Assembly: GCF_000755145.1 (NCBI RefSeq)
Contig: NZ_CP009228.1
Span: forward strand, 1,113,827-1,177,826
Source of the DNA: Treponema putidum
GTDB lineage: Bacteria > Spirochaetota > Spirochaetia > Treponematales > Treponemataceae
DNA: 64,000 bases
Direction of reading: 5' to 3'
In this document: in pieces, positions 17,663 through 26,157 of the stretch
How positions within the stretch are numbered: position 1 is the stretch's first letter
How the letters are laid out: each line of letters starts with the position of its first letter
Made by a program: the position numbers and the translations under genes
The notes under the pieces: generated by a model
Databases searched by the model: none
Told to the model about the DNA's origin: nothing
Seen by the model: the letters and a program-made list of their open reading frames with translations, nothing else

Positions 17663-19315
17663 ATGTTTTATAAAGAATACATAAACTATATTGAAAGCGA
17701 TGACTGGGAAACCGTACATAATTCTTTTTCAGTCAAAGCTCCGGAAAATTTTAATTTTGCTTATGATGTCATAGATAGAATGGCGAAAGAATATCCCGAA
17801 ACGGAGGCACTCGTCTGGTGCGATGAAACCGAAGAAAGGATTTTTTCGTTTGCAGAATTAGCAAAGCAGATAAACAAAGCGGCTAATTTCTTTAAGGCTA
17901 TGGGAATAGGAAGAGGCGATACTGTTCTTCTTTTTTTGCGAAGAAGATACGAGTTTTGGTTTGTTCTTCCTGCCCTGCACAAGATCGGAGCCATAGCCGT
18001 TCCTGCAACGGTTCAGCTTGCCTCTCATGATATCGAATACCGTATTCAGTCCGCCAATATAAAAATGGTCATGGCCGTACAAGAAAAAAATTTACAAGAA
18101 GAAATTCAAAAAGCTGCCGAATCCGCTTATAATAAGCCCCTTCTCGTATGGGTTCATGACGAAATGGAAGGCTGGATTTCCTTTGATAAACTTGTAAAAA
18201 ATATGAGCGATGATTTTACATCTCCCCAAGGAGATGCCTATCCTTGCGGCAAAGACACTGCCCTCTTGTACTTTACCTCAGGCACTTCGGGCAATCCCAA
18301 AATGGTGGAGCATAATTTTTTATATCCGCTTGGACACATTGCAACGGCTAAATTTTGGCAAAACGTCAAAGAAGGCGGAAGGCACTTAAGCGTTGCCGAA
18401 ACGGGCTGGGCAAAGGCTATGTGGGGAAAAATCTACGGTCAATGGCTTTGCGGATGTTCCGTCTTTGTGTATGATATGAAAATGTTTATCCCTAAAAACA
18501 TGCTCGAAAAACTATCAAAATACAAGATAACCTCCTTTTGCGCTCCTCCGACGGTTTACAGGTACTTAATCCGCGAAAAGATAGAAGATTATGATTTATC
18601 ATCATTGGAAGAATGTACAACGGCGGGTGAGGCTCTTACTATGGATATTTTTAATACCTTTAAAGAAAAGACCGGAATAGACCTTAGAGAAGGCTACGGC
18701 CAAACAGAGCTTACCCTCACAACGGGAACCTTCCCGGGCATGAAAATTAAACCCGGCTCAATGGGAAAACCTGCCCCCGGCTATGAGATAGATATTATCC
18801 GCCCCGACGGTTCTTCCTGCGAGGCAGGAGAATCGGGAGAAATAATCTTGCGTTTGGATAAAAAGGTTCCTTTCGGAATGTTCGGCGGTTATTATAAAAA
18901 TGCTGAAAAAACGGCCGAGGTTTTTAAGGGCGGAGTTTACCATACTGGAGATGCCGCCTATAGGGATGAAGACGGTTACTTTTGGTTTGAAGGCCGAACA
19001 GATGACCTTATAAAAAGCTCCGGTTTCCGTATAAGCCCCTTTGAGGTGGAGTCGGTTCTTCTCCAGCATCCGGCAGTCTTTGAATGTGCAGTAACAGGCG
19101 TGCCCGACCCGAAAAGAGGGCAGGCAGTAAAGGCCTTTGTTGTTTTAAACAAAACCTATAAGCCTAGCCAATCCTTGGAAAAAGAGCTTATGTTCTTTGC
19201 AAAAAAAAATGCAGCCCTCTACAAGGCTCCGCGTTCTCTAGAATTTGTAGAAACTTTGCCCAAGACTCACAACGGGAAGATAAGCAGGGCAGCCATAAGG
19301 AATCGAATGGCTTGA
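17663..19315 (+). CDS. Acyl-CoA synthetase (AMP-forming, acetyl/medium-chain type)
   Basis: A 550-residue adenylate-forming ligase: carboxylate + ATP + CoA gives acyl-CoA + AMP + PPi. Motifs: P-loop-like YFTSGTSGNPKMVEH (~205), A5-type EGYGQTE (~340), YHTGDAAYRDEDG (~430), hinge GRTDDLIKSSGFRISP (~448), and catalytic Lys in THNGKISR near the end. The closest recognisable group is the ACSM/short-to-medium-chain subfamily rather than long-chain FadD. It lies upstream of fabF on the same strand but is separated by a good promoter, so the two are not necessarily one transcript. Substrate length cannot be read from the sequence. Confidence 0.88.
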   Translation: MFYKEYINYIESDDWETVHNSFSVKAPENFNFAYDVIDRMAKEYPETEALVWCDETEERIFSFAELAKQINKAANFFKAMGIGRGDTVLLFLRRRYEFWFVLPALHKIGAIAVPATVQLASHDIEYRIQSANIKMVMAVQEKNLQEEIQKAAESAYNKPLLVWVHDEMEGWISFDKLVKNMSDDFTSPQGDAYPCGKDTALLYFTSGTSGNPKMVEHNFLYPLGHIATAKFWQNVKEGGRHLSVAETGWAKAMWGKIYGQWLCGCSVFVYDMKMFIPKNMLEKLSKYKITSFCAPPTVYRYLIREKIEDYDLSSLEECTTAGEALTMDIFNTFKEKTGIDLREGYGQTELTLTTGTFPGMKIKPGSMGKPAPGYEIDIIRPDGSSCEAGESGEIILRLDKKVPFGMFGGYYKNAEKTAEVFKGGVYHTGDAAYRDEDGYFWFEGRTDDLIKSSGFRISPFEVESVLLQHPAVFECAVTGVPDPKRGQAVKAFVVLNKTYKPSQSLEKELMFFAKKNAALYKAPRSLEFVETLPKTHNGKISRAAIRNRMA

Positions 19316-19353
19316 TAAAAAGTAGGACAGATAAAAACAGATAAAAATCGGCC

Positions 19354-19382
19354 TTGACAGAGAGGCTGTAAGCAAGTACACT
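19354..19382 (+). promoter_or_regulatory. Predicted sigma-70 promoter for fabF
   Basis: A perfect -35 TTGACA (19354-19359), 17-base spacer and -10 TACACT (19377-19382), about 92 bases before the fabF start. Confidence 0.55.
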
Positions 19383-19474
19383 TTGTTTATAGGCTGTTGA
19401 ACAGACTGACATAAAAAACATTCTTTAACCAAAGAGTACAAAAATGCGGAAATTTACGCAAAATAGGAGTTTAT

Positions 19475-20710
19475 ATGAGAAGAGTTGTAATTACAGGCCT
19501 CGGTGCCGTAACCCCCATTGGAAACACCCTAGATGAAACATGGGAAGGAATCAAAGCAGGTAAATGCGGAATAGGAAACATTACCCAATTTGATTGCTCT
19601 GATTTTAAAATTAAAATAGCGGCAGAGGTAAAAAACTTCGACGCCTCACAATTTATGGATAAAAAAGATGCCCGTAAAATGGCCCGGTTTACTCAATTTG
19701 CTGTAGCCGCAGCTTCACAGGCAATGAAGGATGCAGGCCTTTCAAAAGAAAACATCGATGCAAACCGCACAGGTATCATACTTGGAAACGGTATAGGCGG
19801 TTTTGAAATCTACCAAGAGGCCTTTAAAAAATACTTTCAAGTCGCTCCGGATCGTATCCCCCCTATGACGGTTCCTCTTCTTATTCCGAATGAGGCCGCC
19901 GGAAACATAAGTATGCAGTTCGGCATAAAGGGCCCGTCTTGGACATTGGCTACGGCCTGTGCTTCCGGTACCGATGCCCTCGGAAATGCTTTAGACCTTG
20001 TCCGCTCAGGAAGGCTTGATGTATGCGTATCGGGCGGCACGGAAGCAACAATTACCGGTTTCGGCATAAGCGGTTTTACGATTTTGCAAACCCTTGCCTC
20101 AGGCGATCCTGCCAAGGCTTGCTGCCCCTTCGATAAAAAGCGTTCAGGCTTTGTAATGGGCGAAGGCTCAGGCATTCTCATTCTTGAAGAATATGAACAC
20201 GCAAAAAAGAGGGGCGCTAAAATATATGCGGAATTTGCAGGCTATGGAGCTTCCTCCGATGCCTACCACTTAACCAGCCCCGACCCCTCAGGTGACGGAG
20301 GAGCATTGGCCATCACCAAGGCCTTAGCCGATGCAGGCGTAAAACCTGAAGAAGTTCAATACTATAATGCTCACGGAACCTCGACACCGATTAACGACCC
20401 TGCAGAAACGGCCATGATTAAAAAAGCTTTCGGAGACCATGCGTATAAAATGAAGGTTTCTTCAACCAAATCGATGATAGGCCACTGCTTAGGTGCCGCA
20501 GGAGCTCTTGAAGCCATCTTCTGTATAAAGGCAATGGAAGAAGGATTTTATCCCCCGACCATCAACCTAACCGAACCCGACCTTGAAGCCGGCTGTGATT
20601 TGGACTATGTTCCGAATAAGGGCGTCAAAGGCGAAATAAACTGTGCCGCCTCAGGCTCCCTCGGCTTCGGAGGCCATAACGGCGTCGCCGTCTTTAAAAA
20701 GATAAAGTAA
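19475..20710 (+). CDS. fabF: 3-oxoacyl-[acyl-carrier-protein] synthase II (FabF)
   Basis: Condensing enzyme of type II fatty acid synthesis: adds malonyl-ACP to acyl-ACP. Full length at 411 residues. The Cys-His-His triad is present: Cys in TACASGTDA (~165), His in NAHGTSTPIND (~305), His in KSMIGHCLGAAG (~342), with the C-terminal GSLGFGGHNG loop. The start MRRVVITGLGAVTPIGN is canonical and AGGAG lies just upstream. It stands alone here rather than in a fab cluster. Confidence 0.97.
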   Translation: MRRVVITGLGAVTPIGNTLDETWEGIKAGKCGIGNITQFDCSDFKIKIAAEVKNFDASQFMDKKDARKMARFTQFAVAAASQAMKDAGLSKENIDANRTGIILGNGIGGFEIYQEAFKKYFQVAPDRIPPMTVPLLIPNEAAGNISMQFGIKGPSWTLATACASGTDALGNALDLVRSGRLDVCVSGGTEATITGFGISGFTILQTLASGDPAKACCPFDKKRSGFVMGEGSGILILEEYEHAKKRGAKIYAEFAGYGASSDAYHLTSPDPSGDGGALAITKALADAGVKPEEVQYYNAHGTSTPINDPAETAMIKKAFGDHAYKMKVSSTKSMIGHCLGAAGALEAIFCIKAMEEGFYPPTINLTEPDLEAGCDLDYVPNKGVKGEINCAASGSLGFGGHNGVAVFKKIK

Positions 20711-20759
20711 GGGCTTTTTAAAAAGCGGTAAACGAGATGAGATAAAGCCGAATCAACAC

Positions 20760-20800
20760 ATTTAACTTCGGCCCTCGGAATTTCCGTACCGAAGTTAAAT
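20760..20800. repeat. 12-bp inverted repeat downstream of fabF
   Basis: ATTTAACTTCGG (20760-20771) and CCGAAGTTAAAT (20789-20800) pair perfectly around a 17-base loop. It lies 50 bases after fabF and 87 bases before the promoter of the toxin-antitoxin pair. No T-run follows, so a terminator role is possible but not typical; it also marks the left border of the accessory island. Confidence 0.5.
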
Positions 20801-20886
20801 GTTCAATTCTAAAAGAAAAAGAAATCGAAGACTTCATAAGAATAAATTTTTCAAATAAATAGGATAAAAAGATTTAATACAAATTA

Positions 20887-20916
20887 TTGACAGAAAGTAA
20901 TTAATTATTATATAAT
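20887..20916 (+). promoter_or_regulatory. Strong consensus promoter of the AbrB-PIN pair
   Basis: TTGACA (20887-20892), 18-base AT-only-rich spacer, TATAAT (20911-20916), followed by AAGGAGG and ATG 20948. Near-perfect consensus fits an autoregulated toxin-antitoxin operon; the antitoxin would be expected to bind here. Confidence 0.7.
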
Positions 20917-20947
20917 AATATAAGTAAGGAAAGTAAGGAGGCGTTTT

Positions 20948-21196
20948 ATGGAACTTGCAAAACTAACATCTAAGGGTCAGATTACAATTCCGCTTGCAAT
21001 AAGAAATATGCTCGGATTAAAAACCGGCGATAAAGTCTTTTTTGAAGAAAGCAGAGGAAAAGTTTATATTACAAATGCTTCTCAAATAACTTTAGCAAAT
21101 ATTCAGACTCAAATGCAAGGAGAAGCAGAAAAAGCCGGCTTTCAAACAGAAGATGACGTTATTGCTTATATTAAAGAGCTAAGGAAAAAGAGTTGA
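20948..21196 (+). CDS. AbrB/MazE-type antitoxin
   Basis: An 82-residue DNA-binding antitoxin. The N-terminal swapped-hairpin domain is obvious: LAKLTSKGQITIPLAIRNML, then GDKVFFEE. The C-terminal ~35 residues are charged and helical and should wrap and inhibit the toxin. Its stop codon overlaps the TTG start of the PIN toxin (TTGA), so the two are translationally coupled with antitoxin first. Confidence 0.88.
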   Translation: MELAKLTSKGQITIPLAIRNMLGLKTGDKVFFEESRGKVYITNASQITLANIQTQMQGEAEKAGFQTEDDVIAYIKELRKKS

Positions 21197-21603
21197 GGAT
21201 TTTCATAGATTCAAACATTGTGATTTCTGCGATACTTTTCCCTGATGGTAAGGTTGCTAAAGTTTTTTCTCATTTGCTTGAAAATCATACGGTAATAATT
21301 TCTTCATATACAAAGGAAGAATGCAAAAAAGTTTTTGAAAATAAATTTCCATTTAAAAAAGAGTTATTGGGTATTTTTTTTGATGGAATTACTTTTGAAG
21401 AATTTAAGAGTCCCGATACAATTGATGAAAATAAATATCCAAAAGTTCGGGATATAAAAGATTTGCCGGTTCTTGTATCCGCAATTTTATCTGATTCAGA
21501 TATTTTGATTACGGGAGACAAGGATTTTGAAGATGTAAAAATTGATAAACCATTAATTTTTACACCATCAAAATATTTCGAATTGATTGCAGAAAAATAT
21601 TGA
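21193..21603 (+). CDS. PIN-domain toxin (COG1569 type)
   Basis: A 136-residue putative ribonuclease toxin. PIN acidic residues are visible: Asp in FIDSNIVISA at the N-terminus, Glu in KEECKKVFE (~50), and Asp residues in DLPVLVSAILSDSDILITGDKDF (two separate acidic points at ~90-110). PIN toxins cut RNA in a Mg-dependent manner and are held silent by the cognate antitoxin. Starts at TTG overlapping the antitoxin stop by 4 bases. Target RNA unknown. Confidence 0.85.
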   Translation: MRIFIDSNIVISAILFPDGKVAKVFSHLLENHTVIISSYTKEECKKVFENKFPFKKELLGIFFDGITFEEFKSPDTIDENKYPKVRDIKDLPVLVSAILSDSDILITGDKDFEDVKIDKPLIFTPSKYFELIAEKY

Positions 21604-21651
21604 TATATTTAGGGGTGAAAATAATTTTAAAAACCGGAGGATAAAATTAAA

Positions 21652-21705
21652 ATGGATAATTGTATATTTTGTAAAATTATCAGAGATAGAAAACTTATAA
21701 ACTAA
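21652..21705 (+). pseudogene. Truncated HIT-family hydrolase, N-terminal stub
   Basis: An ATG with a good Shine-Dalgarno (GGAGG) opens MDNCIFCKIIRDRKLIN and then stops. The first ten residues are the typical beginning of HIT (histidine triad) nucleotide hydrolases, which carry a C-x2-C zinc pair here. The remaining ~120 residues, including the HxHxH site, are absent. It looks like the left remnant of a gene cut by insertion or deletion next to the defence genes. Confidence 0.6.
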
Positions 21706-21776
21706 TGGCATATGCGTACATATAAATTTTGAACGGTTTTTTGTTGGTTGAAAGAAATAAGTTTTTGAGGTAGGAT

Positions 21777-22556
21777 ATGGATAGCCCTAATGTGTATAAG
21801 AGGCGGCGGCAAAGGAACTGGAATACGATGAAATTGATTAGTTGGAATATGAATTACTGGCAACAGAAAGATAACCATGATTTAGCTTGGGATTATTTAG
21901 TAAATACAATAAATCCTGATATAGCATTACTTCAAGAAACCGTTGTTCCTGAATTATATAAGGAGCAAACGGTATTTTTGGAAAGCCATACTTGCAGAGT
22001 TCAGGACCCGATAAAATGGGGAACATGTGTATATATCAACAAATATCTACTACAGAAAAGTTCATTTAAGAATGTTACTGAATTGTATGTCGATAATGTG
22101 TATGTAGATAATGAAAGTATAAATGGAAAACAAGTATTTGCAGAATTAATGTTTAATAATAATATTTTCACTATATGTAGTTTACATACTAATACTTCGC
22201 CTGATGATATTTATTCAATTAGAAACCATATTGAACAAATCTTCAATAATAAAATAATGAATGATAGCATTAGTAAATTTATCATTGGTGGAGATTTTAA
22301 TGCTGATATTGAAATGTATAAGGGTTTTTTCTTGAAAACTTTCAATAGCATAAAAGCGCAGTATCATGAATGTATACCAAAATACACACAAACATTTTTT
22401 GGAAATAATATGGCTGAAAGAAATCATTATCAAGATGATCATATATTTGTCAGCAAGGATTTGTCAAATAATATAGGTGAAACATTTTCTTGGAATTATG
22501 GTAAAGTTAAGCAATATAGCGATCATACGATTTTGGAGGTAGAGCTTAATATATAA
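21777..22556 (+). CDS. Endonuclease/exonuclease/phosphatase (EEP) family protein
   Basis: A 259-residue metal-dependent EEP-fold hydrolase. Motifs: LISWNMN (~20), LLQETVV (~58, metal-binding Glu), SLHTNTS, GGDFNAD (~170), DDHIFVS (~222) and YSDHTILE near the end (catalytic Asp-His). The family includes DNA/RNA nucleases and phosphodiesterases; the substrate cannot be told here. The family usually begins at MKLISWN, i.e. ATG 21828, but ATG 21777 has the better ribosome site (GAGG), so either may be used. It is directly upstream of the McrBC genes on the same strand and may be part of that defence locus. Confidence 0.75.
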   Translation: MDSPNVYKRRRQRNWNTMKLISWNMNYWQQKDNHDLAWDYLVNTINPDIALLQETVVPELYKEQTVFLESHTCRVQDPIKWGTCVYINKYLLQKSSFKNVTELYVDNVYVDNESINGKQVFAELMFNNNIFTICSLHTNTSPDDIYSIRNHIEQIFNNKIMNDSISKFIIGGDFNADIEMYKGFFLKTFNSIKAQYHECIPKYTQTFFGNNMAERNHYQDDHIFVSKDLSNNIGETFSWNYGKVKQYSDHTILEVELNI

Positions 22557-22673
22557 GAATAACCTGACACACACATTAATCTGATATTCATTTAATAAAA
22601 CATAGATGAAAAATAAAACTATTTTTATTTTTCCGGCATATTAAAAAATCTTATATAGAATGGAGATGAATAA

Positions 22674-24566
22674 ATGTTAACTGATGTTATTGAACGAGAA
22701 AAGGATAAAATTTATGAAGAATTCAACAATGAATTTCCTTTAGAAAGAGTACGAAATTTAACTTTGGAAGAATATACAAATACGGAGAGGAGTAACTCAT
22801 TTTGTTATTGGGTTGAGAAAAAAACAGAAAAGCTAGGCTCAATATGGGGCGGATCAGCTTATAAATTTGGAATATTTAAAATAGGCGGTAAAATAAAGGG
22901 GAGAAATGGAACTTTATCCGACAATGAATATGCTTGGTATAGTAAATACGGGAAAGATCGACAGGAAGCCTATGAAAATGTACACTCAAATATAATCAGA
23001 ATTATTGAAGCATCTCAAAAAGGTCATTTTGAAGAAATAGATTTAATTGATTTAGGCGATGCATATAAATGGAAAATTGCTTTTTTATACTCTAATAAAA
23101 AACTGCTAAATATTTATTTACCAAAAGCAATATTATATTTAGCAAATAAATATGATAACAATTTCACTATTAACAGTCCCATTTCAAAAATGCAGCAAAT
23201 TATACTTTCAAACACTGATTCTAAAAAAACTATATGGCAAAAAGGAGATGAATTATGGAGTATTTGGGAAAATAGTCCGGAAGCAAAAAAAGATAATACT
23301 GAACAAGAAGAGGATGAACCTGATACAAATGATTTAATCCTCAAAACAAATATACAAAATTACAAAAACTTCCTTAAAAAGCACCACAATATAATTTTAC
23401 ACGGTGCTCCCGGAACCGGGAAAACTTATCTTGCAAAGCAGATAGCTAAACTCATGGATGCAGAAACGGAATTTGTTCAGTTTCATCCAAGTTATGACTA
23501 TACGGATTTTGTTGAAGGGTTAAGACCTGTAAATAATACCGATAAAACTAACATGATGTTTGAACGCAAGGATGGAGCCTTTAAGGCTTTCTGTAAAAAA
23601 GCCGTTAAGAATTTACAAGATAGTAAAAAATCTATTCATGAAATGCAGAAAGAAGTTTCCTTCAAAGATAAATTTTTTGAATTGCTTGATAAGATACGTA
23701 ATGGAGATTTAAAGGAGTTACAGCAAAGAACAAACATTCCTCTGGATATTTTACAAGTAACAGATAATGATAATATCGTTGTTAAAACAAAGGCTTCCGG
23801 GAAAGAAACAACATACATTGTTTCTTACGATCGTCTTGAAAAACTGTCAAAAGTGTTTGTTGATAAACAAAGTTTGGATAATATAAAAAATATTGATAAA
23901 GAATTTAGAAATGTGATAGGAGGCTCTCATTCTTCTGCATATTGGGCTGCATTAAATTGGATTTATACAAATCAAAATTCTTCAAGTATTTTGGAAATCT
24001 CTGAACCTATAAAGCAAAAAGATTTTATTTTTATTATTGATGAAATCAATCGTGGAGAAATAAGTAAAATTTTTGGAGAACTTTTCTTCTCCGTTGATCC
24101 CGGTTATCGTGGTAAAAAAGGACTGGTAAAAACACAGTATCAGAATCTGGTTGAAACAGGCGACATTTTTGAAGACGGTTTTTATGTTCCCGAAAATGTT
24201 TACATCATCGGTACGATGAACGATATTGACCGCAGCGTTGAAAGCATGGATTTTGCTATGAGACGAAGGTTTGCTTTTAAAGAAATTAAGGCAGCTCAAA
24301 GTGCGGAAAATTTTGAGCTTTCAGAAAACACAAAAACACGTATGGAGAGCCTTAACAATGCAATAAGCAAAATTGACGGTCTTAATTCTGCATATCATAT
24401 AGGAGCAGCTTACTTTAAGCAATTGGATGATGACATGGAAACTTCCGATGAACTATGGGAAAATTCCCTGCATGATCTTCTTGTTGAATATTTAAAAGGA
24501 AACGGAAATGAAGAAAGCAATCTTGAATTATTAAAGAATGCTTTTGATATGATAAATATTGAATAA
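22674..24566 (+). CDS. mcrB: McrB-like GTPase/AAA+ restriction subunit with atypical N-terminal domain
   Basis: Motor subunit of a McrBC-type, modification-dependent restriction system; it recognises modified DNA, hydrolyses GTP and drives the McrC nuclease. Walker A GAPGTGKT at ~244-251, FVQFHPSYDYTDFVEGLRP just after, Walker B FIIDEINRG (~453), the McrB-type NTxD-equivalent GTMNDIDRSV (~513) and arginine-finger region MRRRF (~529). Residues 1-~215 do not look like the E. coli McrB DUF3578 DNA-binding domain, so it may read a different modification. The stop is 5 bases before mcrC. Confidence 0.88.
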   Translation: MLTDVIEREKDKIYEEFNNEFPLERVRNLTLEEYTNTERSNSFCYWVEKKTEKLGSIWGGSAYKFGIFKIGGKIKGRNGTLSDNEYAWYSKYGKDRQEAYENVHSNIIRIIEASQKGHFEEIDLIDLGDAYKWKIAFLYSNKKLLNIYLPKAILYLANKYDNNFTINSPISKMQQIILSNTDSKKTIWQKGDELWSIWENSPEAKKDNTEQEEDEPDTNDLILKTNIQNYKNFLKKHHNIILHGAPGTGKTYLAKQIAKLMDAETEFVQFHPSYDYTDFVEGLRPVNNTDKTNMMFERKDGAFKAFCKKAVKNLQDSKKSIHEMQKEVSFKDKFFELLDKIRNGDLKELQQRTNIPLDILQVTDNDNIVVKTKASGKETTYIVSYDRLEKLSKVFVDKQSLDNIKNIDKEFRNVIGGSHSSAYWAALNWIYTNQNSSSILEISEPIKQKDFIFIIDEINRGEISKIFGELFFSVDPGYRGKKGLVKTQYQNLVETGDIFEDGFYVPENVYIIGTMNDIDRSVESMDFAMRRRFAFKEIKAAQSAENFELSENTKTRMESLNNAISKIDGLNSAYHIGAAYFKQLDDDMETSDELWENSLHDLLVEYLKGNGNEESNLELLKNAFDMINIE

Positions 24567-24571
24567 TTTTT

Positions 24572-25924
24572 ATGGCTATTTTTAAGACAACAGACAATAA
24601 CGGCGGTAAACGCTTGCAAGCCATTAATCAAGAATACGAAGAAACAGATTTTAAGGCCGCCGTAAATGATATAAAAAGAATTTCAAACAAAACGCTTGCA
24701 GAACTTTCAACGGAGGAAAACCTTTTGATATTTCCGACAAAGTTGGAAGATTCCGCAGACTTACTAAAAGAGTCAAAACTCGGAAGCCTTACAAAATCAG
24801 ACAAGGAAGAAGATTATATTTTTTCTACGGAAAATATAGCGGGATTCATTGGCATAAATGATACTGATATTTCCATAACCTCACGATTTGCAAAAAACGA
24901 AGAAGATTTTTTTCTTCATTACATGATTCAAAAAGTATTAAACCTTAATATTACAAACCTCAATTTTTCATCTTCACAAGAAAGTGTATTAAACTTACTT
25001 ATTTATATATTCCCACGGCTTTTGCAAAAAGCTCTCTCTCAAGGCATGTATAAAGAATATAAAACTTTTCATAAAAATGATGAAAACGTCAGGGGCGTCA
25101 TTGAGATTTCCCGTCATATTCAAAAAAATATTCCATTTGAAGGAAAGATTTCATACAAAACAAGAGAATATTCTTATGACAATACAACAACAGAACTTAT
25201 ACGGCACACGATTGAATATATCTCAGCCAAAAAAGATATTGCCGGTATTTTAACTTCTTCTCAAGAAATTCGTGATGCTGTCAAAACAATCAAAATGGCA
25301 ACGACTCTTTACAATTCAGGTGAAAGACAAAAAATAATAGCTGTTGCTATAAAAAAACAAAACCATCCATATTTTACCTATTATGTTCCGCTAAAAAAAT
25401 TATGTATTCAAATTCTTCAAAATAAAAAAATAAAATTTGCACGGCAGAAGAATCGTGTATATGGAATTTTATTTGATGTTTCATGGCTTTGGGAACAATA
25501 CCTTGCAACAATATTAAAACAAATCGGATTTTTTCACCCTGAAAATAGAAAAGGAGTAGGGAGTATATCTGTTTTAACCAATAATATCGGCCGATTTATT
25601 CCTGATTTTTATAGAGATGACTTTGTGCTTGATGCAAAATATAAACCTTTTGATAAAAGGAATCCGCCTTCCGATGATTTAGCCCAAGTTATAGCATATA
25701 TGCATATTATAAAAACTATGAAGGGAGCTTACATATATCCATCTGAAAATGAAAATGAGACAATTTTAAATGAGTTAGGAGAAATACAGGGAATTGGAGG
25801 GATGCTTTACCTATGTCCTTTTTATATTCCGCAAAATTGCAGCACTTTTTCGGAGTTTTCAGAAAAAATAAGAGAAAAAATGGAATCAAAATTAAGAAGA
25901 TGGATAAATTCAGATGAATTCTGA
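24572..25924 (+). CDS. mcrC: McrC-like nuclease subunit
   Basis: A 450-residue McrC-family protein supplying the PD-(D/E)XK nuclease. The C-terminal core is FIPDFYRDDFVLDAKYKPFD with the catalytic D and DxK, near residues 345-365, followed by a helix with DLAQVIAYM. The N-terminal ~150 residues form the part that contacts the McrB hexamer. No ribosome site separates it from mcrB (5-base gap), so it is probably translated by coupling. Cuts DNA only in complex with McrB. Confidence 0.9.
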   Translation: MAIFKTTDNNGGKRLQAINQEYEETDFKAAVNDIKRISNKTLAELSTEENLLIFPTKLEDSADLLKESKLGSLTKSDKEEDYIFSTENIAGFIGINDTDISITSRFAKNEEDFFLHYMIQKVLNLNITNLNFSSSQESVLNLLIYIFPRLLQKALSQGMYKEYKTFHKNDENVRGVIEISRHIQKNIPFEGKISYKTREYSYDNTTTELIRHTIEYISAKKDIAGILTSSQEIRDAVKTIKMATTLYNSGERQKIIAVAIKKQNHPYFTYYVPLKKLCIQILQNKKIKFARQKNRVYGILFDVSWLWEQYLATILKQIGFFHPENRKGVGSISVLTNNIGRFIPDFYRDDFVLDAKYKPFDKRNPPSDDLAQVIAYMHIIKTMKGAYIYPSENENETILNELGEIQGIGGMLYLCPFYIPQNCSTFSEFSEKIREKMESKLRRWINSDEF

Positions 25925-25996
25925 TAAAATCGATTTACGTACAAATGGTAAAAGAGATTGTAAAAGCCGAAAAAACAATCGGAGGGAGATATAAAG

Positions 25997-26080
25997 TTAT
26001 CGACACTTATTGATTATGTTGATAGTATTGGAATGGGGCTGGAAATAAAAATATACCCTAAAGCTGTAATATATTTATGA
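25997..26080 (+). pseudogene. Possible remnant of an XRE-type antitoxin/regulator
   Basis: A 27-codon open stretch without start codon reads LSTLIDYVDSIGMGLEIKIY, much like the C-terminal end of HigA-like helix-turn-helix antitoxins (pattern xLSTLxxYxxALGxxLEI). A short frame just before it (ATG 25946) ends in TGA and could be further debris. The rest of the 233-base gap between mcrC and the peptidase shows an inverted repeat CCTGCCG/CGGCAGG at about 26099-26134 and nothing else. Confidence 0.35.
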
Positions 26081-26157
26081 AAGTAAAAATGATTTAATCC
26101 TGCCGATTTAAGGCAATTACCTCTAACCGGCAGGAGAAAGACTGTAAGGCCTTAGCC

